The notes under the pieces are model-generated. The model was not told the DNA's origin. It saw nothing but the letters and a program-made list of their open reading frames with translations, and did no database searches. Made by a program: the position numbers and the translations under genes. Below, piece by piece: positions 37,310-45,351 of a stretch of DNA of 64,000 nucleotides. Position 1 is the stretch's first letter; every line of letters begins with the position of its first letter. Source of the DNA: CBDBJK01 sp965206395 (lineage in GTDB: Bacteria; Chloroflexota; Dehalococcoidia; Lucifugimonadales; CATOSD01); the NCBI GenBank assembly GCA_965206395.1, contig CBDBJK010000038.1, positions 558,001 through 622,000 of the forward strand. Reading direction: 5' to 3'.

Positions 37310-38514
37310 CTAGGGATGCTCTGAATAAGTCCCGATGGCTTGTGGGATAGTAAAATAGGGCCAAGGCCTGAAGACGGGGGAGGAGAGGCAATGAACCAGC
37401 CGACGTTTGCGGACTTGGACTACGAGAGCAAGAAGCGAAAGACTCGCCGGGAGAAGTTCCTTGAGCGCATGGATGGACTGATCCCTTGGGAAGAGTTGGA
37501 AGAGCGCATTCGACCGTTCTATCCCAAGGCCGGTCGTGGTCGGCGGCCCTACGAGTTATCGGTGATGCTACGGATACACTGCGTGCAGTTGTTTTACAAC
37601 CTGAGCGACCCTGGGATGGAGGACATGCTCTATGAGGTCGAATCGGTGAGGCGGTTCGTAGGGCTGAGACTGCCTGGGCCGCTGCCGGACGAGACGACGA
37701 TTCTGAACTTCCGCCACCTGCTGGAAGAGCATGAGTTGGGCGCGGGTCTGTTCGAGGAGATCAACCGCTATCTGGAGTCCAAGGGTCTCCGTCTTCAGGA
37801 GGGGACGATAGTGGACGCGAGCATCATAGCGGCGCCCTCATCGACGAAGAATCGGGCTAAAGAGCGCGACCCCGAGATGCACCAGACGAAGAAGGGTAAC
37901 GAGTGGCACTTCGGGATGAAGGTGCACATCGGTGTGGACTCGCAGACGGGAGTGGTGCACAGCATGACCACGACATCTGCGAACGTGCATGACCTGACTG
38001 AGTTGCCCCGGTTGCTGCACGGTGGGGAGTCTCAGGTGTGGGGAGATGCTGGGTATCAGGGAGTTGACAAGAGGCCGGGGAACCGGGGCTTGGACGTGGA
38101 GTGGCAGGTGGCGATGAGGCCCGGCCAGCGTCGGAAGCTGGAGCCTGGGAGCCCTGAGGCGGTGTCGGAGAAGCGCAAAGCGTCGGTCAGAGCTAAGGTG
38201 GAGCATCCGTTCCTGTACATCAAGCGGCACTTCGGCTACGCCAAGGTCCGCTACAGGGGGCTGTCCAAGAACACGCAGCGGCTGATGACGCTGCTGGGGT
38301 TTGCCAACTTGATGAGGGCCGAACAGTACCTGGCGGCGTGAGACCTTGTATAAGTGCGCCCAAAATCAGGGCTAAGGGCGGCGAAAGGCCCTGTCAGGGC
38401 CGGTTGTAGGCCGACAATAACCCTCACCACGGTGCCATGAGGCAATTTAACGCCCCCAAAACCACTCCGGTCAACTCGGCCCAGCCTGAAGCCGATTGTT
38501 CAGAGCATCCCTAG
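37310..38514 (+). mobile_element. IS5-family insertion sequence, copy 1
   Basis: The element spans 37314-38510 (1197 bp) with inverted ends GGATGCTCTGAA and TTCAGAGCATCC, flanked by a duplicated CTAG (37310-37313 and 38511-38514). A 4-bp target of this form is typical of the IS5 group. The insertion splits a secreted-protein gene, and the exact duplication shows it has not been rearranged since. A second copy in opposite orientation starts at 63366. Confidence 0.95.
37391..38341 (+). CDS. IS5-family transposase
   Basis: This DDE transposase of 316 residues has the N-terminal DUF772-like domain with GRRPYELSVMLRIHCVQLF. The catalytic residues are Asp in TIVDASIIAAPSSTKN, Asp in QVWGDAGYQG and Glu in RAKVEHPFLYIK, followed by the YRGLSKNTQRL segment. 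The ATG at 37391 has GGAGGAGAG upstream; an ATG 17 codons earlier has no site. The gene looks intact. Confidence 0.93.
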   Translation: MNQPTFADLDYESKKRKTRREKFLERMDGLIPWEELEERIRPFYPKAGRGRRPYELSVMLRIHCVQLFYNLSDPGMEDMLYEVESVRRFVGLRLPGPLPDETTILNFRHLLEEHELGAGLFEEINRYLESKGLRLQEGTIVDASIIAAPSSTKNRAKERDPEMHQTKKGNEWHFGMKVHIGVDSQTGVVHSMTTTSANVHDLTELPRLLHGGESQVWGDAGYQGVDKRPGNRGLDVEWQVAMRPGQRRKLEPGSPEAVSEKRKASVRAKVEHPFLYIKRHFGYAKVRYRGLSKNTQRLMTLLGFANLMRAEQYLAA

Positions 38515-38989
38515 TCCTGCCGATGTCGGTGAGGCGCAGGCTTATAGTCGCCAGCACTTCATCGGTGACGACCCCCTCTATTTGTTCGAGCATGTCGGGC
38601 ACAACAAGGGTAATTGATGATGTTGGAAACCCTTCTGGGCCGATGAACATGTCCATCAGGAGTCCGGCGAACAAAGGATCGATCCATTCTGGAAACTGCA
38701 GGCCTACGAACTCGGCAATATCTAGGTCTTCTACTGCCATCACCATACCGATTCCTGAAAATCCGCTGCCCGTCGGGTTGGAGAAGACCACGTCAGCCGT
38801 GACGACTTCCCCTTCAATGCCCTGTATCTTCTGTATGGCAATCGTAGGAGTGGAAACTAACGCAGGCGTGGCCCTCGACGAGTCCCCGGTATTGGTGACG
38901 GTAAGATCAGCCGCCCGCGCCTGTTTTGGAAAGGCCGTCATCGCAACAAGTAACGCAAGCCCGAATAACGCAAAAGCTCTGAGTCGCAT
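38511..38989 (-). pseudogene. Secreted paralogue 1, N-terminal part (split by IS5)
   Basis: The gene begins with a clear signal peptide (MRLRAFALFGLALLVAMTAF, cleavage after QARA). It then reads into a beta-rich domain (IEGEVVTADVVFSNPTGSGF, VLATISLRLTDIG) that loosely resembles cohesin-like adhesion domains. The signal peptide is almost the same as that of the protein at 39141-40550. The frame runs into the IS5 end at the CTAG at 38511. The rest of the protein is at 36847-37309. Confidence 0.75.
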
Positions 38990-39140
38990 GGTGAGCCTCT
39001 TAAACAACAACGATAGCCATCTCTCTGGCGAATGCTTGAGAGCCGGGCAATTTCAGATCAGGCTCCTGTCAAAAGAAACGCTAATCTGAGTCGTGTAGCA
39101 TTATACGCCTGGATAGCCAGCGTGTCTAACTGCGCTAGGG

Positions 39141-40550
39141 TCAATTAATGGGCACCGCCATGCTAGGCCCCGACGTCACCTCACGTAACTCTGACACTGA
39201 CGGCATAAATGATGGTGAAGTGCCCGTGTCTACAGACTCAGAGTCGAAACACGTCACACCCTCTGAGGTTGCTAACACAGTCAAAAACCAGACCTTTCCT
39301 AAAGATGGGAAATCAGGGATTGATACCTCGAAGTGCTCTGGCGGATCGATAGCTTCAAGCGGCTCAGACCAGATTGGAAACGCAGGGAAGCCGAGAATGA
39401 ATAGCCACGTCACCCAGAGGGCTGGTTCCGCTGTGCCAACGTCGAAATCCATAGTGAGTGTGCCGTCCGCATAGTCTAGCGTCATGTCTAGCTGACAAGG
39501 CGCAACTTCATACGCCCCGATGTCACTGGCCGCATTCTGAGGCCGAATTACGCCCCGTTGATCTGTGGGAGGGGCGGCATTATCGTCGCCCGCATCGATA
39601 GCTGGACTGCCAGGCGCAAGGGAATGGGTCTTCGTTGGGCCACTGTTGTTCCGCAAAGGGCCGATTAGCGGGTCGGTGTTGGGCAGGTCTGTCGGCTCCG
39701 TGAGACCACAAGTTTCGTCGCTAGCCAGGTTGTGGCCGCCGGAAGTGAAGGTAGCGCCCGGTACCGAAATGCAAGCAGTGCCACCAGGGTTCGTGATGAT
39801 CGTATTGACTAGAGTGACCGAACCAGCGAAGGCAAAAATTGAACCGCTGACTGTAACGTTGGTGAGCATGATCGTGCCGCCGCTGCCGTTGTTGCTGATC
39901 CCGCTGCTGTTGCCGCTCACAGTGCTGTTGATTGCGATTAACGAGACGGTATCGCCGTTGTTGCTAATTCCACCACCGGTAGGTGCCCCTGACGTGTTTC
40001 CGCTGACAGTGCTCCGATCCAGCGTCAGTGAACCCGCACCAAAATTGCCTATGCCACCGCCGAGGAATTCAGCCGTATTGTTGCTGACGGCACTGTTGAT
40101 CAGAGTCAGGGTACCTGCATTGAATATGCCGCCGCCCATGCCGGAGTCATTGCCGTTCTGGATTGTTACGCCTGAGATGTTCACAAGGCTGCCTGGGAGA
40201 ATTTCAATCACCCGTTCGAGACCGCCACCGTCAATGATGGTGATGCTAGGTCCAGCGCCAATGATGGTCAGGTCGTCGGCAATGTCTAGGTCGCCGGTTT
40301 CTGACGCATCGTCGCCTGTCCCGGCAATGGTTAGGATGTAAGTGCCCGCCGGAACGGTGATGGTATCGACACCAGCCAGGGCGTTGGCCGCGATGATGGC
40401 CTCTCGCAGGGAGCAGTCTGCGTCGCATGCGCCGTCGTTGGTGTCAGCCGTCTTGTTGACGATGAACGTAGCCGCATGCACCTGACCTGGAAATGCCGTC
40501 AGCGCAATCAGTATCGCAAGCCCTAATATCGTAAACGCCCTTAGTCGCAT
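39141..40550 (-). CDS. Secreted beta-helix protein with CSLREA motif
   Basis: This exported protein of 469 residues has signal peptide residues 1-27 ending QVHA. CDADCSLREAIIAAN near residue 45 is the CSLREA motif that starts many bacterial surface beta-helix proteins. Repeating strands with GGGIFNAGTLTLINSAVSNN, GGGIGNFGAGSLTLDRS and GGGISNNG form a right-handed parallel beta-helix. A PGSPAIDAGDDNA linker is followed by the 110-residue C-terminal domain (GTLTMDFDVGTAEPALW, LGKVWFLTVLATSEGVTCF) shared with two neighbours. AGGAGGAGG precedes the ATG. It is probably a surface adhesin or polysaccharide-binding protein. Confidence 0.85.
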   Translation of the reverse strand: MRLRAFTILGLAILIALTAFPGQVHAATFIVNKTADTNDGACDADCSLREAIIAANALAGVDTITVPAGTYILTIAGTGDDASETGDLDIADDLTIIGAGPSITIIDGGGLERVIEILPGSLVNISGVTIQNGNDSGMGGGIFNAGTLTLINSAVSNNTAEFLGGGIGNFGAGSLTLDRSTVSGNTSGAPTGGGISNNGDTVSLIAINSTVSGNSSGISNNGSGGTIMLTNVTVSGSIFAFAGSVTLVNTIITNPGGTACISVPGATFTSGGHNLASDETCGLTEPTDLPNTDPLIGPLRNNSGPTKTHSLAPGSPAIDAGDDNAAPPTDQRGVIRPQNAASDIGAYEVAPCQLDMTLDYADGTLTMDFDVGTAEPALWVTWLFILGFPAFPIWSEPLEAIDPPEHFEVSIPDFPSLGKVWFLTVLATSEGVTCFDSESVDTGTSPSFMPSVSELREVTSGPSMAVPIN

Positions 40551-40640
40551 CACAAGCCTCCTCCTGGTAGCCGTAGCTTCCCCAGGTGAATGGCATTATA
40601 CGCCTGTCTAGTCGTTATGTCTAATTGAGACTGGAGTATG

Positions 40641-40865
40641 TCAGTTATTGGGCAGCGCGACGCTCGGCCCTGACAATATCTCCTGCAATTCTGACGCTGA
40701 TGGTATGGCTGACGATGGACTGCCGGTGTCGACGATGTCCCAGTCTAAACAGACTATCCCTCCGTCTGGTGTCGTCATAGTCACCAGGCCTCCAACGCCT
40801 CCTAAGGAGGGCAGTGGGAAGCTCAGAGGGATGTTAGTAGATGGAAGATTCGCGGGTAGAGGTAT
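40641..40865 (-). pseudogene. Secreted paralogue 3, C-terminal fragment
   Basis: About 75 residues survive of a third protein with the shared C-terminal domain: SLGGVGGLVTMTTPDGGIVC, VDTGSPSSAIPSASELQEIL and an end in PSVALPNN, like the SMAVPIN end at 39141. The IS3 array at 40866 cuts it, and no N-terminal part is found beyond the array at 43.5 kb. An IS-associated deletion probably removed it. Confidence 0.7.
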
Positions 40866-40882
40866 TAAGGTGGACCCCATTA

Positions 40883-41818
40883 TTAAGACAGCACGAGGGC
40901 TAAATTAAGAGAGTCTCCCACCCCTGCGCTAGGTTTCACCAAGCCCGATGGCAGCCCTGCTTCTTCAGCTGCTGCTCCCCTTTCTTCCTGGCCATGTTGG
41001 TACACCTCTGCTGGGGTCCGGTAGCCCAAAGCCTGGTGAGGCCTCTGCCGGTTGTAGAACTCCAGGTAGGCATTGATCCCAGTTCGGGCCTCGGCGACGG
41101 TCTGGTAAGCTTTCAGATACACCTCCTCGTACTTGATGCTCCGCCACAGCCGCTCCACGAAGATGTTGTCCAGGTACCTACCCTTACCATCCATGCTGAC
41201 CTGGACCCTCTGCTCCTGCAACGTCTGGGTAAAGGCCTCACTGGTGAACTGACTCCCCTGGTCGGTGTTGAATATCTCCGGTCGTCCCTTACCCAGGGCT
41301 TCCTCCAACGCCGCCACGCAGAAGCTGGTGTCCATGGTGTTGGAGAGCTTCCAGGCCAGCACGTGCCGGCTGTGCCAGTCCATGATGGCCACCAGGTACA
41401 GGAAGCCCTTCGCCATGGGGATGTAGGTGATGTCCGCGGCCCAGACCTGGTCGACCCGATTAACCTCCACTCCCTTCAGCAGATAGGGAAAGATCCGGTG
41501 TCCCGGCGCTGGTTTGCTGGTGTTGGGACGCCGGTAGATGGCTTCCAGACCCATCAACCGCATCAGCCTTCGAACCCTTTTTCGGCTCACCAGATAGCCC
41601 TGTTGCAGCAGCCAGGCCTTCATCTTCCTGGAGCCGTAGAAGGGGGTCTTCAAATACTGACGGTCCATCAGGGCCATCAACTCCAGGTCTTCTGCCCTGG
41701 TCGGTACCGGCCGGTAGTACACCGAGGCCCGGCTGACGTCCAGCAGGATACATTGACGCACCAAAGACAGCTGCTGGTGGTCTCGGTCTATCATGGCTCG
41801 CCGTATGCTGCGACTCAT
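40883..41818 (-). CDS. IS3-family transposase OrfB, copy A
   Basis: This is an rve-type integrase core of 311 residues. The HTH_21-like segment YGSRKMKAWLLQQGYLVSRK is followed by the DDE residues in WAADITYIPMAKG, IFNTDQGSQFTSEAF and DNIFVERLWRSIKYEEVY. Its ATG overlaps the OrfA stop in ATGA. The full OrfAB transposase is usually made by a -1 shift; a T6G run 23 bases upstream is a candidate slip site. Confidence 0.93.
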   Translation of the reverse strand: MSRSIRRAMIDRDHQQLSLVRQCILLDVSRASVYYRPVPTRAEDLELMALMDRQYLKTPFYGSRKMKAWLLQQGYLVSRKRVRRLMRLMGLEAIYRRPNTSKPAPGHRIFPYLLKGVEVNRVDQVWAADITYIPMAKGFLYLVAIMDWHSRHVLAWKLSNTMDTSFCVAALEEALGKGRPEIFNTDQGSQFTSEAFTQTLQEQRVQVSMDGKGRYLDNIFVERLWRSIKYEEVYLKAYQTVAEARTGINAYLEFYNRQRPHQALGYRTPAEVYQHGQEERGAAAEEAGLPSGLVKPSAGVGDSLNLALVLS

Positions 41819-42099
41819 AGACCGGACCTTTCCGACAAAAAATCGCGTTCCACCTTCAGCTGGCCGATGTGCCGGTAGAGGTGGTTAATCTGAGCTTCCT
41901 TGGCTTTCTCCTGGGATTTCTGATTGGTGGCAAATAGCTCCGGGGCTCCTTCCACCAGGGCCCTTTTCCAGGCGTGAATCTGACTGGGATGGACCTCAAA
42001 TCGGCTGGCCAGCTGGGCGATGGTCTCTTCCCCTGCAAGGGCGGCCAGGGCCACCTTGGCCTTGAACGCCGGACTGTGCTTATTCCTCGTCTGCTTCAT
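41815..42099 (-). CDS. IS3-family transposase OrfA, copy A
   Basis: This DNA-binding subunit has about 94 residues. The helix-turn-helix is in EETIAQLASRFEVHPSQIHA, and the basic start has HSPAFKAKVALAAL. A leucine-zipper-like end (INHLYRHIGQLKVERDFL) follows. The ATG at 42099 has AAGGAG upstream. It ends in the ATGA overlap with OrfB. Confidence 0.9.
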   Translation of the reverse strand: MKQTRNKHSPAFKAKVALAALAGEETIAQLASRFEVHPSQIHAWKRALVEGAPELFATNQKSQEKAKEAQINHLYRHIGQLKVERDFLSERSGL

Positions 42100-42142
42100 G
42101 TCCTGCTCCTTCACGTCGGTTAGTTTAAGGTGGACCCCATTA

Positions 42143-43078
42143 TTAAGACAGCACGAGGGCTAAATTAAGAGAGTCTCCCACCCCTGCGCTAGGTTTCACC
42201 AAGCCCGATGGCAGCCCTGCTTCTTCAGCTGCTGCTCCCCTTTCTTCCTGGCCATGTTGGTACACCTCTGCTGGGGTCCGGTAGCCCAAAGCCTGGTGAG
42301 GCCTCTGCCGGTTGTAGAACTCCAGGTAGGCATTGATCCCAGTTCGGGCCTCGGCGACGGTCTGGTAAGCTTTCAGATACACCTCCTCGTACTTGATGCT
42401 CCGCCACAGCCGCTCCACGAAGATGTTGTCCAGGTACCTACCCTTACCATCCATGCTGACCTGGACCCTCTGCTCCTGCAACGTCTGGGTAAAGGCCTCA
42501 CTGGTGAACTGACTCCCCTGGTCAGTGTTGAATATCTCCGGTCGTCCCTTACCCAGGGCTTCCTCCAACGCCGCCACGCAGAAGCTGGTGTCCATGGTGT
42601 TGGAGAGCTTCCAGGCCAGCACGTGCCGGCTGTGCCAGTCCATGATGGCCACCAGGTACAGGAAGCCCTTCGCCATGGGGATGTAGGTGATGTCCGCGGC
42701 CCAGACCTGGTCGACCCGATTAACCTCCACTCCCTTCAGCAGATAGGGAAAGATCCGGTGTCCCGGCGCTGGTTTGCTGGTGTTGGGACGCCGGTAGATG
42801 GCTTCCAGACCCATCAACCGCATCAGCCTTCGAACCCTTTTTCGGCTCACCAGATAGCCCTGTTGCAGCAGCCAGGCCTTCATCTTCCTGGAGCCGTAGA
42901 AGGGGGTCTTCAAATACTGACGGTCCATCAGGGCCATCAACTCCAGGTCTTCTGCCCTGGTCGGTACCGGCCGGTAGTACACCGAGGCCCGGCTGACGTC
43001 CAGCAGGATACATTGACGCACCAAAGACAGCTGCTGGTGGTCTCGGTCTATCATGGCTCGCCGTATGCTGCGACTCAT
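42143..43078 (-). CDS. IS3-family transposase OrfB, copy B
   Basis: The protein appears identical to copy A: DDE residues in WAADITYIPMAKG, IFNTDQGSQFTSEAF and DNIFVERLWRSIKYEEVY, with the ATGA overlap to OrfA. One nearby base difference (42525) is silent in the protein. Confidence 0.93.
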   Translation of the reverse strand: MSRSIRRAMIDRDHQQLSLVRQCILLDVSRASVYYRPVPTRAEDLELMALMDRQYLKTPFYGSRKMKAWLLQQGYLVSRKRVRRLMRLMGLEAIYRRPNTSKPAPGHRIFPYLLKGVEVNRVDQVWAADITYIPMAKGFLYLVAIMDWHSRHVLAWKLSNTMDTSFCVAALEEALGKGRPEIFNTDQGSQFTSEAFTQTLQEQRVQVSMDGKGRYLDNIFVERLWRSIKYEEVYLKAYQTVAEARTGINAYLEFYNRQRPHQALGYRTPAEVYQHGQEERGAAAEEAGLPSGLVKPSAGVGDSLNLALVLS

Positions 43079-43359
43079 AGACCGGACCTTTCCGACAAAA
43101 AATCGCGTTCCACCTTCAGCTGGCCGATGTGCCGGTAGAGGTGGTTAATCTGAGCTTCCTTGGCTTTCTCCTGGGATTTCTGATTGGTGGCAAATAGCTC
43201 CGGGGCTCCTTCCACCAGGGCCCTTTTCCAGGCGTGAATCTGACTGGGATGGACCTCAAATCGGCTGGCCAGCTGGGCGATGGTCTCTTCCCCCGCAAGG
43301 GCGGCCAGGGCCACCTTGGCCTTGAACGCCGGACTGTGCTTATTCCTCGTCTGCTTCAT
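43075..43359 (-). CDS. IS3-family transposase OrfA, copy B
   Basis: It encodes the same OrfA as copy A (helix-turn-helix in EETIAQLASRFEVHPSQIHA). The T6G slip candidate precedes the ATGA overlap with OrfB. The one base difference at 43294 does not change the protein. Confidence 0.9.
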   Translation of the reverse strand: MKQTRNKHSPAFKAKVALAALAGEETIAQLASRFEVHPSQIHAWKRALVEGAPELFATNQKSQEKAKEAQINHLYRHIGQLKVERDFLSERSGL

Positions 43360-43383
43360 GTCCTGCTCCTTCACGTCGGTTAG

Positions 43384-43515
43384 TTGCCGGTTATTTTAGG
43401 AGCTGGACTCTCTCTTAGCCAGTTGTCTAGTTTTTGGGTACCACCTCAGTTGCCGGTTATTTTAGGAGCTGGACTCTCTCTTAGCCAGTTGTCTAGTTTT
43501 TGGGTACCACCTCAG
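43384..43515. repeat. Two tandem 66-bp units of the IS3 left end
   Basis: Units 43384-43449 and 43450-43515 are identical. Each begins TTGCCGGTTATTTTAGG and ends GGTACCACCTCAG, which is the left terminal region of the IS3 element. The first belongs to copy B; the second is surplus and matches the end that copy A lacks. Confidence 0.92.
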
Positions 43516-43607
43516 ACAGATGAAGAAACGATGCGGCTTACGAAGCAGTAACAGAGAAATACACGCGATTATCTTCCAAGAATACGATGAAATGTAAGGA
43601 GACAGAA

Positions 43608-44270
43608 ATGAATAAGAGGTTTATCATATCGCTAGCGCTCGGCGTGATGGCAGTGACTATTATTGGGGGTGGCGCCCTGGCTTTCGGAGGCAGAACCGAT
43701 GGGGAGTCCAGGCTGAGCAACTTTTCGGAGAGGGTGGGGCAAATACTCGGACTGGACGGTGATGACGTCCACGATGCGATGACGGAGGCCCGGCAGGATA
43801 TGCACGAAGAGGCGTTTGTGGATAAAATCGACGCGCTGGTTAGTGCCGAGACGCTGACCACGGATGAAGCTCAGGAGATCACCGATTGGTACAGCGCCAA
43901 GCCAGCCGACATCCCAGTCTGGCTTACGCAGATGCACAAGATGGGGCGTGGAATGTTCAACATCGGGGCCGACGGTGACATCGAGAATAAGCTGGACAAC
44001 CTGGTAGAGACGGAGCGCATTACTGAAGAAGAAGCTGTCGCCTACCTCGATTGGTATGAGGCCCGGCCCGAGGTGTTGACCTCAGACCTGCTGACCCTTG
44101 ACTCAGGCTTTGGCGGTTTCCGTGGGCACGGTGGCGGTAAGTTCTTCCGAGGTGGTGGGGGACATGGATTCAACCATTCCATTCCTTCGCCCGAGACCAC
44201 TACACCCGCACTCTCGGACGCTCCTGTCCTCTCTACCCACAGGCAGACTGGTTGGCACATGGTTCCGTAA
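43608..44270 (+). CDS. Secreted protein of unknown function with altered C-terminus
   Basis: A signal peptide (MNKRFIISLALGVMAVTIIG, cleavage near GALAFGG) is followed by an acidic helical domain with two related repeats. These are DALVSAETLTTDEAQEITDW-YSAKP and DNLVETERITEEEAVAYLDW-YEARP. A Gly-rich tail (GGFRGHGGGKFF-RGGGGHGF) follows. The last 30 residues read through the start of an MFS transporter remnant in another frame, so the natural end has probably been replaced by a deletion joining the two genes near 44180-44220. GGAGACAGAA precedes the ATG. I do not recognise the family. Confidence 0.65.
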   Translation: MNKRFIISLALGVMAVTIIGGGALAFGGRTDGESRLSNFSERVGQILGLDGDDVHDAMTEARQDMHEEAFVDKIDALVSAETLTTDEAQEITDWYSAKPADIPVWLTQMHKMGRGMFNIGADGDIENKLDNLVETERITEEEAVAYLDWYEARPEVLTSDLLTLDSGFGGFRGHGGGKFFRGGGGHGFNHSIPSPETTTPALSDAPVLSTHRQTGWHMVP

Positions 44271-45096
44271 TAGGCCCGGCAGGATCATGGGGCTAACCAG
44301 TATGGGCAACAATTTCGGCGGGCTTGTGTTTCCCCTCATCGCTGGCTCAGTGCTATCTGCAGCATCCTGGCAATTGGGATACATAGTATTTGCAGGTATA
44401 GCTTTCTTAGTGTTGGCCTACGCGCTGGTTGTAGTGCGTGAGTCTCCACCTAGCAGGGACAAGGAACCCCAACGACCAGCCCTCTCCATTCTGACTGGCT
44501 GGACAGACAAGCAGGCCTTGCGAAGCAAGGTTTTCTATGCCATCACGCTAGCGATACTGCTGGGGAATTTCACTTATAGCGCTGTGCTCCCCCACGTAGC
44601 AACACATCTGATCAACGAAGGCGTCTCCGTGACGATGGCATCATTAGCTCTGAGCGTCCTCGCGGCCTTCGGCATGCTTGGCAAACTGGTCATGGGCTAC
44701 CTGACCGAGCGGATCACAGCGCGCTATACTCTGATGATAGACCTTTGCGGGCAGGCCATCTTTCTCATACTGATGCTGTTTGCCGGTTCCTCTACGATGA
44801 TATTGTGGATTTCAGTTATCCTGTTCGGCTTCTTCTTTGGGGCGTTCGGCGCTCTATTACAGCTTATCGTCCACGACACCTTCGGCATCCGATTCTACGG
44901 CAGCATTATGGGCATCATCAGCTTGACCACTATGTTATCTTTTGGCGTCGGACCAATACTGGCGGGGGCTTCCTTTGACATAACCAGCAGTTACCGTATG
45001 GCCTTTATTATCGCTGCGGCCTTGTTCCTAACGGGTGCACTCTCGCTGACTCAGGCCCGCGCAACCCAGCCACAGGCGTCAGCGTCGGTTGGTTGA
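44221..45096 (+). pseudogene. MFS transporter, N-terminally truncated
   Basis: This is about 290 residues of a major facilitator superfamily protein, from the end of helix 4 onward: TWFRNRPGRIMGLTSMGNNF, eight or so helices, and the mid-protein GMLGKLVMGYLTERITARY loop. The first three or four helices are missing. Upstream sequence in this frame is the antisense-like third frame of the secreted protein, not membrane sequence. It resembles the MCT/oxalate-formate branch also seen at 53301. It is unlikely to function. Confidence 0.75.
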
Positions 45097-45272
45097 ACAT
45101 ACGAGAAAGGCATAGATAGACACCGAATAATGATATCGCCCTTAATCGTGGCAGGGCCTTCCAATAGGGGTCCAAGGCAGAATATTCCCGAGATCCTGCG
45201 CTAAGGCTATTGTGAGAGCATCGTAAAGAGCCTTATAAGGGTACCCCTTAAAGAAAAGAGCCGATGGAACGA

Positions 45273-45305
45273 GGTACTCTGCACCTGTTAAGAGTGCAGA
45301 GTACC
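45273..45305. terminator. Perfect hairpin between convergent genes
   Basis: There is a 12-bp perfect stem (GGTACTCTGCAC with GTGCAGAGTACC) and a 9-base loop, between the MFS remnant and the convergent serine hydrolase gene. There is no T-run, so termination would be weak or Rho-assisted. Confidence 0.5.
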
Positions 45306-45351
45306 TATGGCATTAACACTGCTGCTTAGTCAGATTCGCTGATAGTTCTGT

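Larger units (their letters stand above)
40866..42125 (-). mobile_element. IS3-family element, tandem copy A (lacking its left end)
   Basis: The right terminus begins TAAGGTGGACCCC at 40866; orfB and orfA follow on the minus strand. After 42123 the expected left end (TGAGGTGGTACCC... in element orientation) is missing, and the right terminus of copy B follows directly. It differs from copy B at only two positions that I can see (41265/42525 and 42034/43294). It is part of a head-to-tail array. Confidence 0.88.
42126..43448 (-). mobile_element. IS3-family element, tandem copy B (complete)
   Basis: This complete element has right terminus TAAGGTGGACCCC at 42126 and left terminus ending CCACCTCA at 43448 (TGAGGTGGTACCC in element orientation). 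The terminal repeats match imperfectly, as in the IS150/IS3 groups. It is head-to-tail with copy A. Its left-end 66 bp is repeated once more just outside (43450-43515). I find no target duplication around the whole array. Confidence 0.9.

Noticed and set aside
39565..40341. 258-codon plus-strand frame inside the beta-helix gene
   Set aside because: Antisense to a repetitive secreted protein; repeats keep stops out of the opposite strand.
40994..41878. 294-codon plus-strand frame inside the IS3 element (also 42254-43138)
   Set aside because: It lies antisense to OrfB, which has the DDE residues; His- and Pro-rich composition is typical of a shadow frame.
43384..43515. Direct repeats as a CRISPR array
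   Set aside because: Only two adjacent 66-bp units without spacers, and they match the IS3 left end.
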